Assembly (NCBI GenBank): GCA_015069695.1
Contig: JADCRZ010000020.1
Coordinates: 53,307-117,306, forward strand
Length of the DNA: 64,000 nucleotides
Source of the DNA: Williamsia sp.
Lineage (GTDB): Bacteria > Bacteroidota > Bacteroidia > Chitinophagales > Chitinophagaceae
Direction: 5' to 3'
Shown here: positions 8,848 to 18,400 of the stretch, one piece after another
How the letters are laid out: the number at the start of each line of letters is the position of its first letter
Numbering within the stretch: position 1 is the stretch's first letter
Made by a program: the position numbers and the translations under genes
The notes under the pieces: model-generated
What the model was told of the DNA's origin: nothing
The model's input: the letters and a program-made list of their open reading frames with translations, nothing else
Databases searched by the model: none

Positions 8848-9381
8848 ATGATCTCCCGGTTTGAAGAAATTTACAACGAGTACACGCACCTGGTGTATAA
8901 CCTGGCCCTGCATTACACACAAAACGGGGCAGACGCCGAAGATATTACCCAGGAAGTATTTGTGAAGGTATATCAGCACCTGCACAAATATGATCCCGCT
9001 GTCGCTTCCCTGAAAACCTGGATTTACCGCATCGCCATCAATCAATGCCTTGATTTTCTCAAGGCCCGGAAAACAGGAAAAAGGTTTGCTTTTATCACAG
9101 GTCTTTTTCAATCTTCTGCCAGCAAGCCTGTCAACGACGTGGTACACTTTGATCATCCTGGCATCGCAGCAGAAAATAAAGAAGAGCTGGAAAAACTGTT
9201 TGGCCTTATCAATGAATTGCCTCCCAATCAGAAGACCGCGCTGATCCTCGCTAAAATTGAAAGCCGTCCCCAGAAAGAAGTAGCGGAGATCATGCATGTC
9301 AGTCTGAAAGCTGTTGAGTCGCTGTTGCAAAGAGCCAGGCAAACACTTCAAAAAAAACTGGATCAATCAGAAGGATTTTAA
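8848..9381 (+). CDS. ECF RNA polymerase sigma factor
   Basis: 177 residues. Region 2 is clear (YTHLVYNLALHYTQN, then DAEDITQEVFVKVYQHL) and region 4 ends in a helix-turn-helix (RPQKEVAEIMHVSLKAVESL). It redirects RNA polymerase to a small regulon. The next gene begins 33 bases later and encodes a small membrane protein that could be its anti-sigma factor. The following genes suggest an envelope or metal stress response. Confidence 0.9.
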   Translation: MISRFEEIYNEYTHLVYNLALHYTQNGADAEDITQEVFVKVYQHLHKYDPAVASLKTWIYRIAINQCLDFLKARKTGKRFAFITGLFQSSASKPVNDVVHFDHPGIAAENKEELEKLFGLINELPPNQKTALILAKIESRPQKEVAEIMHVSLKAVESLLQRARQTLQKKLDQSEGF

Positions 9382-9414
9382 AAACAGACTCGTACAATAC
9401 ATACTTACCTGCGT

Positions 9415-9690
9415 ATGAACATAGACAAAAAATTAGAAGCACTCAGTAATATCAGACCGGCAGATCCGCCGCCGTTCTTGCTTAGCCGCATACAGGCCCA
9501 GGTCCATTCCCTTACCAGTACACCTGCGCCTGTGCAGTGGAAGTGGACTTTTGTCATCACAGCGCTTGCTCTTCTTATTTTGAACATCGGCATCGTTGTA
9601 AAATCAGCCAGCCCGCAAAAACCGGCTGAACTTCATAATGTCATCAATTCCATGCACCTGTCATCATCCAATCAATTATACGATGAATAA
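9415..9690 (+). CDS. Small single-pass membrane protein, possible anti-sigma factor
   Basis: 91 residues with one transmembrane segment (WTFVITALALLILNIGIVV, about residues 44-62). The cytoplasmic N-terminus (DKKLEALSNIRPADPPPFLL) has the position and size of a short anti-sigma domain but no zinc-binding His-Cys motif. The role is inferred from its place directly after the sigma gene and from the 8-base overlap with the next gene. Confidence 0.7.
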   Translation: MNIDKKLEALSNIRPADPPPFLLSRIQAQVHSLTSTPAPVQWKWTFVITALALLILNIGIVVKSASPQKPAELHNVINSMHLSSSNQLYDE

Positions 9691-10162
9691 AACAAATCTA
9701 TTAAGCGTTGCCGTGATCGGATTGTTGATTATTAACCTGGGTCTGCTGGGCTTCTTCTTTTTCCACAAACCGCTGCCTCCACCTGGCATGCTCCCGGAAC
9801 GGGGAGATGGGCCAAAGAATATCATCATCGAAAAACTCCATTTTGACAAAGAGCAGGTGCAACAGTATGAAGTGTTGATCGATCAGCATTTTACAACCAT
9901 CGCCGGACTGGAACAGGAAATCCGCCATACCAAAAACAAGCTGTATGCGACCCTGCAAACAGCTGCGCCGCCTGACAAAGATTCCCTCTTGAACCGGCTC
10001 GAAGCGTTGCAAAAACAGATCGAGCTTGTTCATTACAATCATTTTACCCAGATCCGGCAACTGTGCAGAGAGGACCAGCTTGTCTACTTTAATGCATTAA
10101 CAAAAGACCTTGCAGCATTTTTTACCCCGCAGAAAAATCTTCCGCCTCCACCGAAGGATTAG
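9683..10162 (+). CDS. Spy/CpxP-like periplasmic protein with membrane anchor
   Basis: 159 residues. The ATG at 9683 overlaps the previous stop by 8 bases (ATGAATAA), which points to translational coupling. An N-terminal membrane segment (SVAVIGLLIINLGLLGFFFF) is followed by a proline-rich linker and a helical domain. LHFDKEQVQQYEVLIDQHF and a second helix pair with LCREDQLVYFNALTKDL follow the layout of Spy/CpxP/CnrX metal-sensing or chaperone proteins. Such proteins often tune ECF or two-component responses to metals. Ligand unknown. Confidence 0.75.
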   Translation: MNKTNLLSVAVIGLLIINLGLLGFFFFHKPLPPPGMLPERGDGPKNIIIEKLHFDKEQVQQYEVLIDQHFTTIAGLEQEIRHTKNKLYATLQTAAPPDKDSLLNRLEALQKQIELVHYNHFTQIRQLCREDQLVYFNALTKDLAAFFTPQKNLPPPPKD

Positions 10163-10200
10163 GAAAAAGGGCTCGTATAAGCTTTATCAAATTAGATTGT

Positions 10201-10961
10201 ATGAGAGAAATTTCATTGAATTCTTCTTTCCTGATCGTGCTCATGAGTCCCTTTTTTTATTGCTGCAACAAAAACAACGACCAAAATCCGGGTACCGGCA
10301 ATACCAGTGTGCCAGCTGTTTTCTCCAAAATATATGGCGCTACCAGCATTACATCCGATGGCAATTATGTTACCATAAAATGCAACGGACTGCCTGACCA
10401 TAAAAGCGTATACTATCCTGCCTCCAACAACTTATATGAAAACTTCAACGGTACAACATTCGGCGGCAACCAGTTTCAGAAAAACCCCAATGCCATCTCT
10501 CCCCAAATGCTTACGTTTAAAATACCCGTGAACCCGCAGGTCGCTACTACGCACCAGTCAACACCCCTGGGGCCGATCGGGGTATCCCTGAACGGAGTGC
10601 CTTTTTTTAACCAGTACGCAGGAAATAACCAGCCGTTGACATTTGAAATCACCAGCTTTGATCAGTACTGGGGGCATCCGCAGCAAAGCGGACAATACCA
10701 CTATCATGTAGAGCCCCTGTATCTTACTACCGTGAAAGCATCCAAGTCCGCCCTGCTGGGTTTTTGCTGGATGGCTTTCCTGTGTATGGGCCGCAGGAAA
10801 ACAATACAGCAGTAACCAATGCCATGCTGGATGGTTATCATGGACATACGGGCGCTACACCGGAATATCCTAACGGCATCTATCACTACCACATCACCAG
10901 CACTGATCCTTATATCAATGGAAGCGGATTTTATGGCACCCCTGGTACAGTTTCGCAATAG
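10201..10961 (+). pseudogene. YHYH domain lipoprotein with a single-base frameshift
   Basis: The product starts with a lipoprotein-type signal (LIVLMSPFFYCC, residues 12-23). It carries two copies of the name-giving motif, GQYHYHVEP in the first frame and GIYHYHITS in the second. Frame 1 runs off after LLGF at 10759-10764; the proper continuation LLDGFPVYGPQEN is in the +1-shifted frame. One extra T in the T5 run at 10761-10765 would restore a full-length protein of about 253 residues. It is either a recent inactivating deletion, a slippage site or a sequencing error. YHYH proteins are extracytoplasmic and of unknown role, possibly metal-binding through the paired His residues. Confidence 0.8.
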
Positions 10962-11520
10962 TGTATCTGTCTGCATCCTTATGCTGGTAGCCGCTTGCAA
11001 CCCACAAAGCCTAAGGAATGCAGAATACAGATTAGTAAACAGCCAGCAAGGAAATTTCCATGCGGTGAACGGAATACTATATTTGAACAACCTACCATTC
11101 ACCGGTTCTGTTTACAGCTTGTACAACAAGGGAGACACCGCAGAGATTGCAGGATACCTGCAGGGAAAAGAACACGGAAGCTGGAAACAATTCTATCCAA
11201 ACAAAAAGCTGAAGCAGGTAAGGAGGTTCGACAGGGGACGCAAGACAGGCGTATACCTTGCCTGGTGGGAAAACGGGAGCAAGAAGCTTGCTTATCAATT
11301 TGCCGATGATGAATACGAAGGAACCTGCAGGGAATGGAATAGCGAAGGCATACTTATCAAAGAAATGAATTATAAAAGAGGCCATGAAGAAGGATCACAG
11401 AAAGGGTTTTATGACAATGGCAAGATCAAATGGAATTATGTGATTGAAGGTGGCAGAAGATGGGGATTACTGGGAAGCAAAAACTGCGTCAATGTATCAG
11501 ACAGTATCTTTAAGGAATAG
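10933..11520 (+). CDS. MORN-repeat (YwqK-like) lipoprotein
   Basis: 195 residues from the ATG at 10933, chosen because it gives a lipoprotein signal ending LMLVAAC at Cys22. It overlaps the YHYH gene by 29 bases. The mature part contains MORN-variant repeats of the pattern G-x-W-x-x-[FY]-x-x-N-G: GSWKQFYPNKKLKQ, GVYLAWWENGSKKL, GTCREWNSEGILIKE and GSQKGFYDNGKIKW. These beta-hairpin repeats form extended sheets, and this type is often annotated YwqK-family. The toxin-antitoxin label used for that family is not supported here. Confidence 0.8.
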   Translation: MAPLVQFRNSVSVCILMLVAACNPQSLRNAEYRLVNSQQGNFHAVNGILYLNNLPFTGSVYSLYNKGDTAEIAGYLQGKEHGSWKQFYPNKKLKQVRRFDRGRKTGVYLAWWENGSKKLAYQFADDEYEGTCREWNSEGILIKEMNYKRGHEEGSQKGFYDNGKIKWNYVIEGGRRWGLLGSKNCVNVSDSIFKE

Positions 11521-11524
11521 CCGG

Positions 11525-12148
11525 ATGGGGATTATCCTGCTTCTGGCTGCGTGCACCCATGTGCAAGCACCCGCTTCTTTGCCTTATTACAACAGTCCAG
11601 ATTTTACGCCCCTGTTTCTCCATACGCGCAAAGAAATTACATACAAAGCAGCGCATACGATCAACCCATTTTCTTTTACGGATCAGCACGGAAAACAAAT
11701 CACCCAAAAAGACATCGAAGGAAAAATTCATGTGGCGAACTTTATATTTACCAGCTGCGGCAGCATATGTCCGGTTATGACCAGCCACATGAAACTGCTG
11801 CAAGAAGCATTTCATAACAATCCAAATGTTGTCCTGTTATCTTATAGCGTTACCCCCTGGATCGACAGTGTAAAACGCTTGAACCAGTATGCCGGTCAAA
11901 ATGGGATCACGGCGCCCAACTGGCACCTGCTCACCGGAAACAAGGGCGACATCTACACACTTGCCCGTCAATCCTACTTTGCGGAGGAAGACCTTGGCTT
12001 CACAAGGGACAGTTCAGCCTTCTTACACACTGAACATATGCTCCTGATAGACCGATCCAAAAGGATCCGCGGCATCTACAACGGTACGCTTCAATTGGAG
12101 GCAGAGCAACTGATCAAAGACATCAGGCAATTGCTCAAAGAAGATTGA
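11525..12148 (+). CDS. SCO1/SenC family lipoprotein (copper/thiol-redox)
   Basis: 207 residues from the ATG at 11525 (lipobox LLLAAC, Cys10). An upstream ATG at 11492 would give a longer, more basic signal peptide and overlap the previous gene by 29 bases, which is also plausible. Thioredoxin-fold protein with the SCO metal site TSCGSICPVM (Cys78 and Cys82) and the distal His168 in LHTEHMLLID. SCO proteins deliver copper to the CuA site of cytochrome oxidase or act as thiol oxidoreductases. Here no oxidase gene is near. It closes the ECF operon, so a redox or copper stress role fits better. Confidence 0.85.
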   Translation: MGIILLLAACTHVQAPASLPYYNSPDFTPLFLHTRKEITYKAAHTINPFSFTDQHGKQITQKDIEGKIHVANFIFTSCGSICPVMTSHMKLLQEAFHNNPNVVLLSYSVTPWIDSVKRLNQYAGQNGITAPNWHLLTGNKGDIYTLARQSYFAEEDLGFTRDSSAFLHTEHMLLIDRSKRIRGIYNGTLQLEAEQLIKDIRQLLKED

Positions 12149-12211
12149 TGTGTTCGTATGATGAATATGCTTTGTTTGAAAACTTTATCATAATCTATCC
12201 AAGATATAACA

Positions 12212-14851
12212 TTACTGATCTTCATTTCCGCTATTGCGCAGGGCCGGACTGCGCTGTGCAGGAAGGAGTTCAAATTCCAGTCCGTCTGCTACATCGCCTT
12301 CCCTGCTGGGCTTGATCCGGAAAGAGTGCCGGGCAACCGGTGGCGTGAGCTTTAGCCGGGCCAGTTGCTGGCCATCGATGCTGGCGGTATAGGTACCGGG
12401 TGCCAAACCCAGATAACTGAAGAAACCATCCCCTTCTGTTTCTACTTGCCTGATCAGGACACCTTCCCTGTTATAGATTGAAACCACCACCCTGCCCATT
12501 CCCTTTTTGCGGTCTCCTTCGCACGTAAACACCGTGCCGGACACTTCACCCACCACCATCACCGGCACTTCAACCAATTTGGACTGGTTGGCTTCCACGT
12601 AGATGCTGTAGGCTTTTTTGCGCAGGCGCCAGCCGATGTTGTCGAAGCTGTTGCTATCGAGGGCAATAAAGACATTCACGTAAGGTTCCAGGTTTGAGAT
12701 GCGAACCGATGTGTCGTTGCGGATGTACTGAACAGTTCCTTCCAGGGCCCTTACTTTTAGTCCTGCTACTTTAGGTTCACCTGCATCGCGGTGGCCATTG
12801 CAATTGATGTCCAGAAAAGGCATCATAACCACATCTCCCCTGCCTATCCTGCTTCTGCAGCTGGCGTCCAGAAAATCAGTCGCACGATCATACAGGAGGC
12901 TGCCGCGGGCCGATTGTACAAAGAGGGTCCGGTGGTTGCTGCGGCCAACAGAGGTATACGTTTGGGCGAAAGAAAAATCATAGCGAAAGCCTATGCCTGC
13001 ATTAGACATGTTGTAATAAAAATTCTTTTCGTACGAAAGGGTTAGGTAGCCATTGCGGAAAAATTGTTTATCGACCTGTCCTTTCAGCATGCTTATTTTT
13101 TGCTGGCGGTATTCATACTGGATCTGCGGCATAAAACTGATCTGCCGGAAGAGCCGGAAATTGAGGGCAAGATTGCTGTACAAAAGATAATCGCGGGGTG
13201 TATTGTACAGCGTATAAGTGGTCAGGTTGGCACCGATGCGGGCGGCTGATGCGGAGACCAGCCACTCCCCGCTCGTATACTTTGATCCGGGAAAAGTTTT
13301 CTGGCTAAGCGTTAGCCGGGTGAAAGCCGCCAGGTGTCTTGTACGGAAGGGAAGCGAAAACAAGAGGTTGCGTTCTTCCAGGTAATTGTTCTGGATGGCC
13401 CGCTGTCCTTTCCTGTAGCTTGTGTAGCTCAGCTCTAATTGCAGGTTCGATGGCCGGCGATAGGTCAGCAGGGCTTTTGTTCTTACCCCATAAGCATACT
13501 CGCCCAGCAACATCAGGTTCGAAGCAAGGCGGAGTGCTGTATTCACGAACGGAATCTTACCGCCACCCGGAACAGAAGAAAGATACTCCAATCCACCGCC
13601 GATGGTTATGCGCCGTGTCAGTCCGTAGTTGGCAGTCACACGGGTAAATCGGCTGCCTACACTGTCTTCCACCACCCCTGCACCTACCGAGTAATTGAAC
13701 TCATGGCGGGGCAGAAAATTGAAGGGGATCAATACAGTGCCTTCCTGGGTCCGCTCTTCTCCATAAGGACCGTAAAACCTGAGCCTGACAGCCGAGTTGC
13801 CGTAAACCAGCGGCACCTGAAAGGTGAAAAAGCCCGCAGCATCGGCTTTCACATAGTCGATCAGCACGTCGTTTACATACAGCTCCACCGTCCAGTTCGG
13901 CTCGGTTACATTGCTCAGTGTATAGCTGCCAAAAGAGCGGCGGTAAATAGAAGGTGTATTGGTGACCTCTACACCCAGGATCGGGTTGTAAATAGATGAA
14001 ATAGAATTGGTGTAAAACTTACCGGCAACCAGCTGGCGCAGGGCTGCATGATCATTGTTGACCAGCCTCCACTGGTAGAGCTGCTGCCGCTGCTGAAAAC
14101 CATCGAGGTTGTAGTAGTTGAGTGCTACGGTCGCTTCGCCACCGGCAAGCCGGGCACCGAGTGTCAGGTTCAGGGCTGCTTCACTAACGCCCTTTACCTG
14201 CTGTTTGGTCGTCATGGCCCAGTCTGCCCTGCCTACACTTAAAAAGGGCGATCGTTGCGTGACGACGGTATCGGCCTTCCACTCTCCTTTCAGTGTACGG
14301 AGATTGCTGCGCATCATTGCCAGCCGCATTTCGCGGATCGCCGGAAGCTCTACATTGGTGCTGAGCAGGATAGAAAGGCTCCGGAAACTAAAAGAACATT
14401 TCAGCTGAAACACCCGCTCAAACCAATCGGTGCGCATGTACAAGGTTCCTTCAGCACCTGCGAGCACACCGGAATCCAACGCAAACTGTTTTCCCTTGTA
14501 CCGGATCAGGCCTTCTTTTTTAAGGATCAGAAAAGAGGCTTGCGGGTCCATGAAATAACCATTGATGGTATCGCAGGTAGTGGAGGGCTGATGGTTGATC
14601 TTTAGGAATTCGAACAAATCAGGCACGGAAAGATAAGCCGAATCATCCCTGATCAGGGCTGGCAGCTCAATGCTGCCGATGCGGAGTACATTGAGCGTTA
14701 CACTGGTTTCTTCATAAGCAGCATCGCTTTGCGCCCTGCTCAAGGCAGGCATCAACAAAAAGCCTGTCAGCAAACCCCATACAAAGCCCGTGATCTGCCG
14801 CAGTGGGGTGGACCTGTTTAAGGCGGGCAGGTATGGGCGGTTGGGTTTCAT
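12212..14851 (-). CDS. Usher-like outer-membrane protein of a chaperone-usher-type locus
   Basis: 879 residues from the ATG at 14851, 19 bases after the DUF4402 stop; a longer frame would overlap that gene. Signal peptide ends SRAQ near residue 41. The N-terminal domain (VLRIGSIELPALIRDDSAYL, VPDLFEF) resembles the periplasmic domain of fimbrial ushers. Residues about 310-375 resemble the plug: VELYVNDVLIDYVKAD, FTFQVPLVYGNSAVRL, then YSVGAGVVE re-entering the barrel. A long run of beta-strands follows. The C-terminus has an SdrD-like domain (PFLDINCNGHRDAGEP) and a carboxypeptidase-regulatory-like fold instead of two ordinary usher CTDs. The neighbouring PapD-like and DUF4402 genes support an usher role. 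Assignment is by pattern, not by search. Confidence 0.65.
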   Translation of the reverse strand: MKPNRPYLPALNRSTPLRQITGFVWGLLTGFLLMPALSRAQSDAAYEETSVTLNVLRIGSIELPALIRDDSAYLSVPDLFEFLKINHQPSTTCDTINGYFMDPQASFLILKKEGLIRYKGKQFALDSGVLAGAEGTLYMRTDWFERVFQLKCSFSFRSLSILLSTNVELPAIREMRLAMMRSNLRTLKGEWKADTVVTQRSPFLSVGRADWAMTTKQQVKGVSEAALNLTLGARLAGGEATVALNYYNLDGFQQRQQLYQWRLVNNDHAALRQLVAGKFYTNSISSIYNPILGVEVTNTPSIYRRSFGSYTLSNVTEPNWTVELYVNDVLIDYVKADAAGFFTFQVPLVYGNSAVRLRFYGPYGEERTQEGTVLIPFNFLPRHEFNYSVGAGVVEDSVGSRFTRVTANYGLTRRITIGGGLEYLSSVPGGGKIPFVNTALRLASNLMLLGEYAYGVRTKALLTYRRPSNLQLELSYTSYRKGQRAIQNNYLEERNLLFSLPFRTRHLAAFTRLTLSQKTFPGSKYTSGEWLVSASAARIGANLTTYTLYNTPRDYLLYSNLALNFRLFRQISFMPQIQYEYRQQKISMLKGQVDKQFFRNGYLTLSYEKNFYYNMSNAGIGFRYDFSFAQTYTSVGRSNHRTLFVQSARGSLLYDRATDFLDASCRSRIGRGDVVMMPFLDINCNGHRDAGEPKVAGLKVRALEGTVQYIRNDTSVRISNLEPYVNVFIALDSNSFDNIGWRLRKKAYSIYVEANQSKLVEVPVMVVGEVSGTVFTCEGDRKKGMGRVVVSIYNREGVLIRQVETEGDGFFSYLGLAPGTYTASIDGQQLARLKLTPPVARHSFRIKPSREGDVADGLEFELLPAQRSPALRNSGNEDQ

Positions 14852-14870
14852 GCAGGGATGCTGGCAGCTG

Positions 14871-15404
14871 TCATTGTTGAAAAAATAAAATGGAAAAAGT
14901 GCCGCTGTATGTTCCTGGCCTGCTAACGGTGGAATTGCCAACCGTCAGGGTGCCGCCTACGGAGACCTGGGTGCGGCCAGGTGGTGCAACGGATGATGTA
15001 AAGGGTGAAACAGGATTGGAAGCGCCCAACCGCAACGTCATGTTGCCGCCATTGCTTCCTGTAAGCGGCGCATCTGCTCCATTCTGCAGCGTAACGATCA
15101 CGCCCGCGGGTGCTTCTACTTCAAACAGGGCCGGCAACACGGCACCGCCCCGGCTGAGGGCAATCACCGTCCCCGTCACGGAACGCAAGCCTGTGGGCGA
15201 TACGGTCACTGTTCCCCCCCCATCGCCAGCCGATATAGATCCAAACTGCAGGTTTTGTACAACGTATACAGAGATCCTCGCCGGATCCCTGGGCAAGCTG
15301 TCTGTCGGCATCTGTGCGAACGCAGCATACGATCCCCAGCTGAACAAAAAGGCCAGCAGCCACCGGATGTTTTTGCGTTTTAGAATGCTCCGCACGTATT
15401 TCAA
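14871..15404 (-). CDS. DUF4402 domain protein, minor pilin-like subunit
   Basis: 177 residues with signal peptide ending AAFAQ. The DUF4402 pattern is visible as VVQNLQFGSISAGDGGGTVT, followed by SPTGLRSVTGTV and a C-terminal strand GTYSGTFSILF. DUF4402 proteins are Ig-like pilin-type subunits usually encoded beside chaperone-usher genes. This one is more diverged than the 20932-21447 copy and sits between the giant adhesin and the usher, so a tip or anchor subunit is plausible. The coding strand contains a G8 tract (plus-strand C8 at 15214-15221), a possible slippage site. Confidence 0.7.
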   Translation of the reverse strand: MKYVRSILKRKNIRWLLAFLFSWGSYAAFAQMPTDSLPRDPARISVYVVQNLQFGSISAGDGGGTVTVSPTGLRSVTGTVIALSRGGAVLPALFEVEAPAGVIVTLQNGADAPLTGSNGGNMTLRLGASNPVSPFTSSVAPPGRTQVSVGGTLTVGNSTVSRPGTYSGTFSILFFQQ

Positions 15405-15407
15405 TAG

Positions 15408-18400
15408 CTATAAGATTATAATTGGTTCACTCCAATAAAAGTCTCTCCCTCCTACCTGGAGGCGATAAGTACCCGCCGGCACCTGCTGAACAGGCAGTAC
15501 CTGGTAAACCGATCCGCCCGGATGATCCAGCTGCCAGCTCCTTACCTGCGCTCCTTTCTCATCATACAACACCGCCTTGTAGGAAGCCTTTTTCAGGCCC
15601 GCCAGGAACAAGCCGATACCTGTTCTGCCAACCGGATTGGGATAGACGCTGATGCTCATTGCTTCCGCTTCCCTGCTCACAGGCAATACCCCGCTGTAAT
15701 AAGACCGCGCTTCCTTCTCTACAGCCCTGATCCTATAATACCGGGTTCCGCTAAGGGTACCTGCCTCTTTCCATTCATAAGCCTGCTCTTCCCTTCCACC
15801 CTGGGCTATTACTTCTCCCTGCTCCCTGAAATCGACTCCGTCCTGCGATCTCTCCACCACAAACTTTTGTACATCCCGGGCTGCTGCTACCTTCCAGCTT
15901 ACATAAACTTGGTCGTTCCGGAGGCGGGCGGTACAGGATAAGAACCGCAGGGGCAATGCCTGCTGTGGGGCCAGCAAGATCCGGAACCGGTTGGGCCGGA
16001 GGGAAGCGGGATCAAAAAAGTTTACGGTGAAAGGGATGTAATTGGTATCCTGCAACGAGAGCGGACGGGTGGTTTGCAGATAATTATCTGCAAGCACGAG
16101 TTGGTAAGTAGAACCGGCCAGCTGCTGTGCAAAGATCTGGAGCCAGTACTGCGGCTTGCTTAGCCCGCTTAGCTGCAGGAGAAGGGTGTCGGTCATTTGC
16201 GGAAGCGGTCTGCCATCAATGCTTAGCAGCTCACTGCCTTTGACAATAGAAAGCGCTTCGGCCCCGCTGGATAGCTTGGCTGCGTCTTCAGGTCCGACCC
16301 CGTTCAGAAATGCCGGGTCGAACGCTACCAGTGCCCCATCGGCCAGTGTGCGGCTGCCCGCCTCACCAAAAAAGAGGTTAACCGCCAGCAGTGGAATCTC
16401 CCCTGCCCCATTCGCATTTCCCACCCTGAAGGCATTGGTGTTGTTGATAGCTGATTTGTCCTGCTCCCTGATGGTGAGGGCAGGTGATGCTCCAGACGTG
16501 CGTACAAAAAATCCTTGTCCGGGTTGAATGTATTGGTTCAGGCCGGTTGTGCCGGAGAACGGAGCAATCAGGGTCACGGTTCCGGTCGTACTTACCGTAA
16601 CATAGCCCCCTGTAGCGTTCAGGTTTGGATCCCATCCCCAATAGGTGTTTTCCAGGTTTGTTTTAGGCAGGGAAGCCCAGTCGACCGGTGATGCAAACGG
16701 ATTGCCCAGCAGGGTATAACGGCCTGGAACACCCGAAAGCGGAACAGGCGAAGACGGGGTGTAAACCTGGTCGCCGGTAGCCAGGGTTCCGGTGGCGGAC
16801 AGCACGGTGTAGTTGGGCGTGTTCGTATAAATGGTACTGACCCTGTCGCCGTATACAAACATAAAATAGGCCGTCCCTGTTTGCAGGGGTATATAACGGG
16901 TCCTTTTTCCGTTGGCGGAAGTAAAAGGTGTATACTGCCTGTTCACTGCATCGTAGGTGTACAGGGAGGGATAGTTGGTCTGCTGGTCAAACCCGTCAGC
17001 TGTACTTCCGCCTGTGATAAGGGTTCCCGTATTGGCCGTGCTGGTGTTGCCCCCGTTCTGCCAGTTGCCCCAGATAGACAGTCCTTCCTGCCCTGCAACA
17101 AGTGCAACAGCGGTGGACGTAGTTACAGAAGGCGCCATCAGCCTGTATTTGCGGCGGCCCGGAATATACCGCTCTACCCTTAGCGTGCCGCTGATGGGCG
17201 TAGCAGCCGTTGAGGTAACAGCAGCCACGCGGGCAGTGCCGCTGGCAGTGGAGCGCAGGGTCAGGAAGCCGCCTGTGGTAAACGTGCCGTTCTGGACAGC
17301 GAGCGTATTGGTAAGATCCAGGGCACCTGCCAGGGTAACCCCTACCGGGTTGTTGACGGTCAGGTTGTACAGGGTGTTTCCGGAAAAAGTGTTGGCAGGA
17401 ATGGTTTGCGCCACATTGCCGGCAAACTCGATGGTAGCATTGGAAGTTGTAAAGGTGCCGCTGTTGGCAACGGTACCGAGTAACCGCAGTGTAGCATTGT
17501 TCACGGCGAGCGAAGCACCTGCCTGGATGGTAAGGTCACTGGCAACACCGGTGCCGCTGCTCAGCACAGGAAACCGCGACACATTGGATGGAATGGTCAC
17601 ACGGGTCGTATTGGTGGGCACTGCCAGGGTTGACCAGTTGCCTGCTGTGCCCCAGCTGGTGCTGGAGAACCCTGTCCATACCGCAGCCTGCTGCAGCTCG
17701 CCGACGATAAAGTCACCCTCAAAAGCCAGCAGGCCGGACGACTGGATAGACGTAGCCGTTGGAGATGAACTGCCGGGCTGCGACCAGCTTCCGGTCAAAT
17801 ATTTTCCGGCGGTGAAATTGGCCGGATTGGCACCATTGTCAACATCAGATAGCTGCCAGTTGAAGGTAAGCGTGGTGAGCAAAAAAGTGACCGAAGCATT
17901 GGTCATGGTCCAGTACCTGTTCACTGTACTACTAGGGGCAAAACCAGATGAGGCAATTTGCGGATGATCATTATAGGTTGAACGTGCAGTGATGGTTCCT
18001 GCCGTGAGCACAGTGGTAAACACAATAGAAACCGGTGAATAAGCTGTATCGCCCACCTCAAAGGTTCTGCTTATGCCCAGGCCGCCGGGGATAGCTTTCC
18101 GGAGCGCTCCGTCTACCCAACCTGTGCTGGCGGAAGCACCTGTGACGGCCCCGCTGGCACTGGCCAGGATCAGCACATTGGATCCGGTTGTGATTTTTCC
18201 GGATAAAAAAGTAAGTGCCGCATTGACGGTAATGGGGGAAGACAGGGTTGTTTGTCCGGCGGCTTTATTCATCGTCAGGTTGTTGAAAGCGCCGGTGGAG
18301 AAAATATCCTGTGCGCCTGTTCCATTGAAGGCAATGGTTGTACCTGTGTTGGTGAAACTGCCGCTTGTCATGCGCCAGCTGCCGCCTATATTGTGGGTGA

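Noticed and set aside
11444..11524. Longer start for the SCO-like gene at 11444
   Set aside because: The extra residues do not resemble a signal peptide and lie inside the MORN gene; the starts at 11492 or 11525 fit better.
16975..17967. Long plus-strand frames opposite the giant adhesin (330 and 242 codons)
   Set aside because: Mirror images of a Thr/Ser/Gly-rich gene; such antisense frames stay open by composition.
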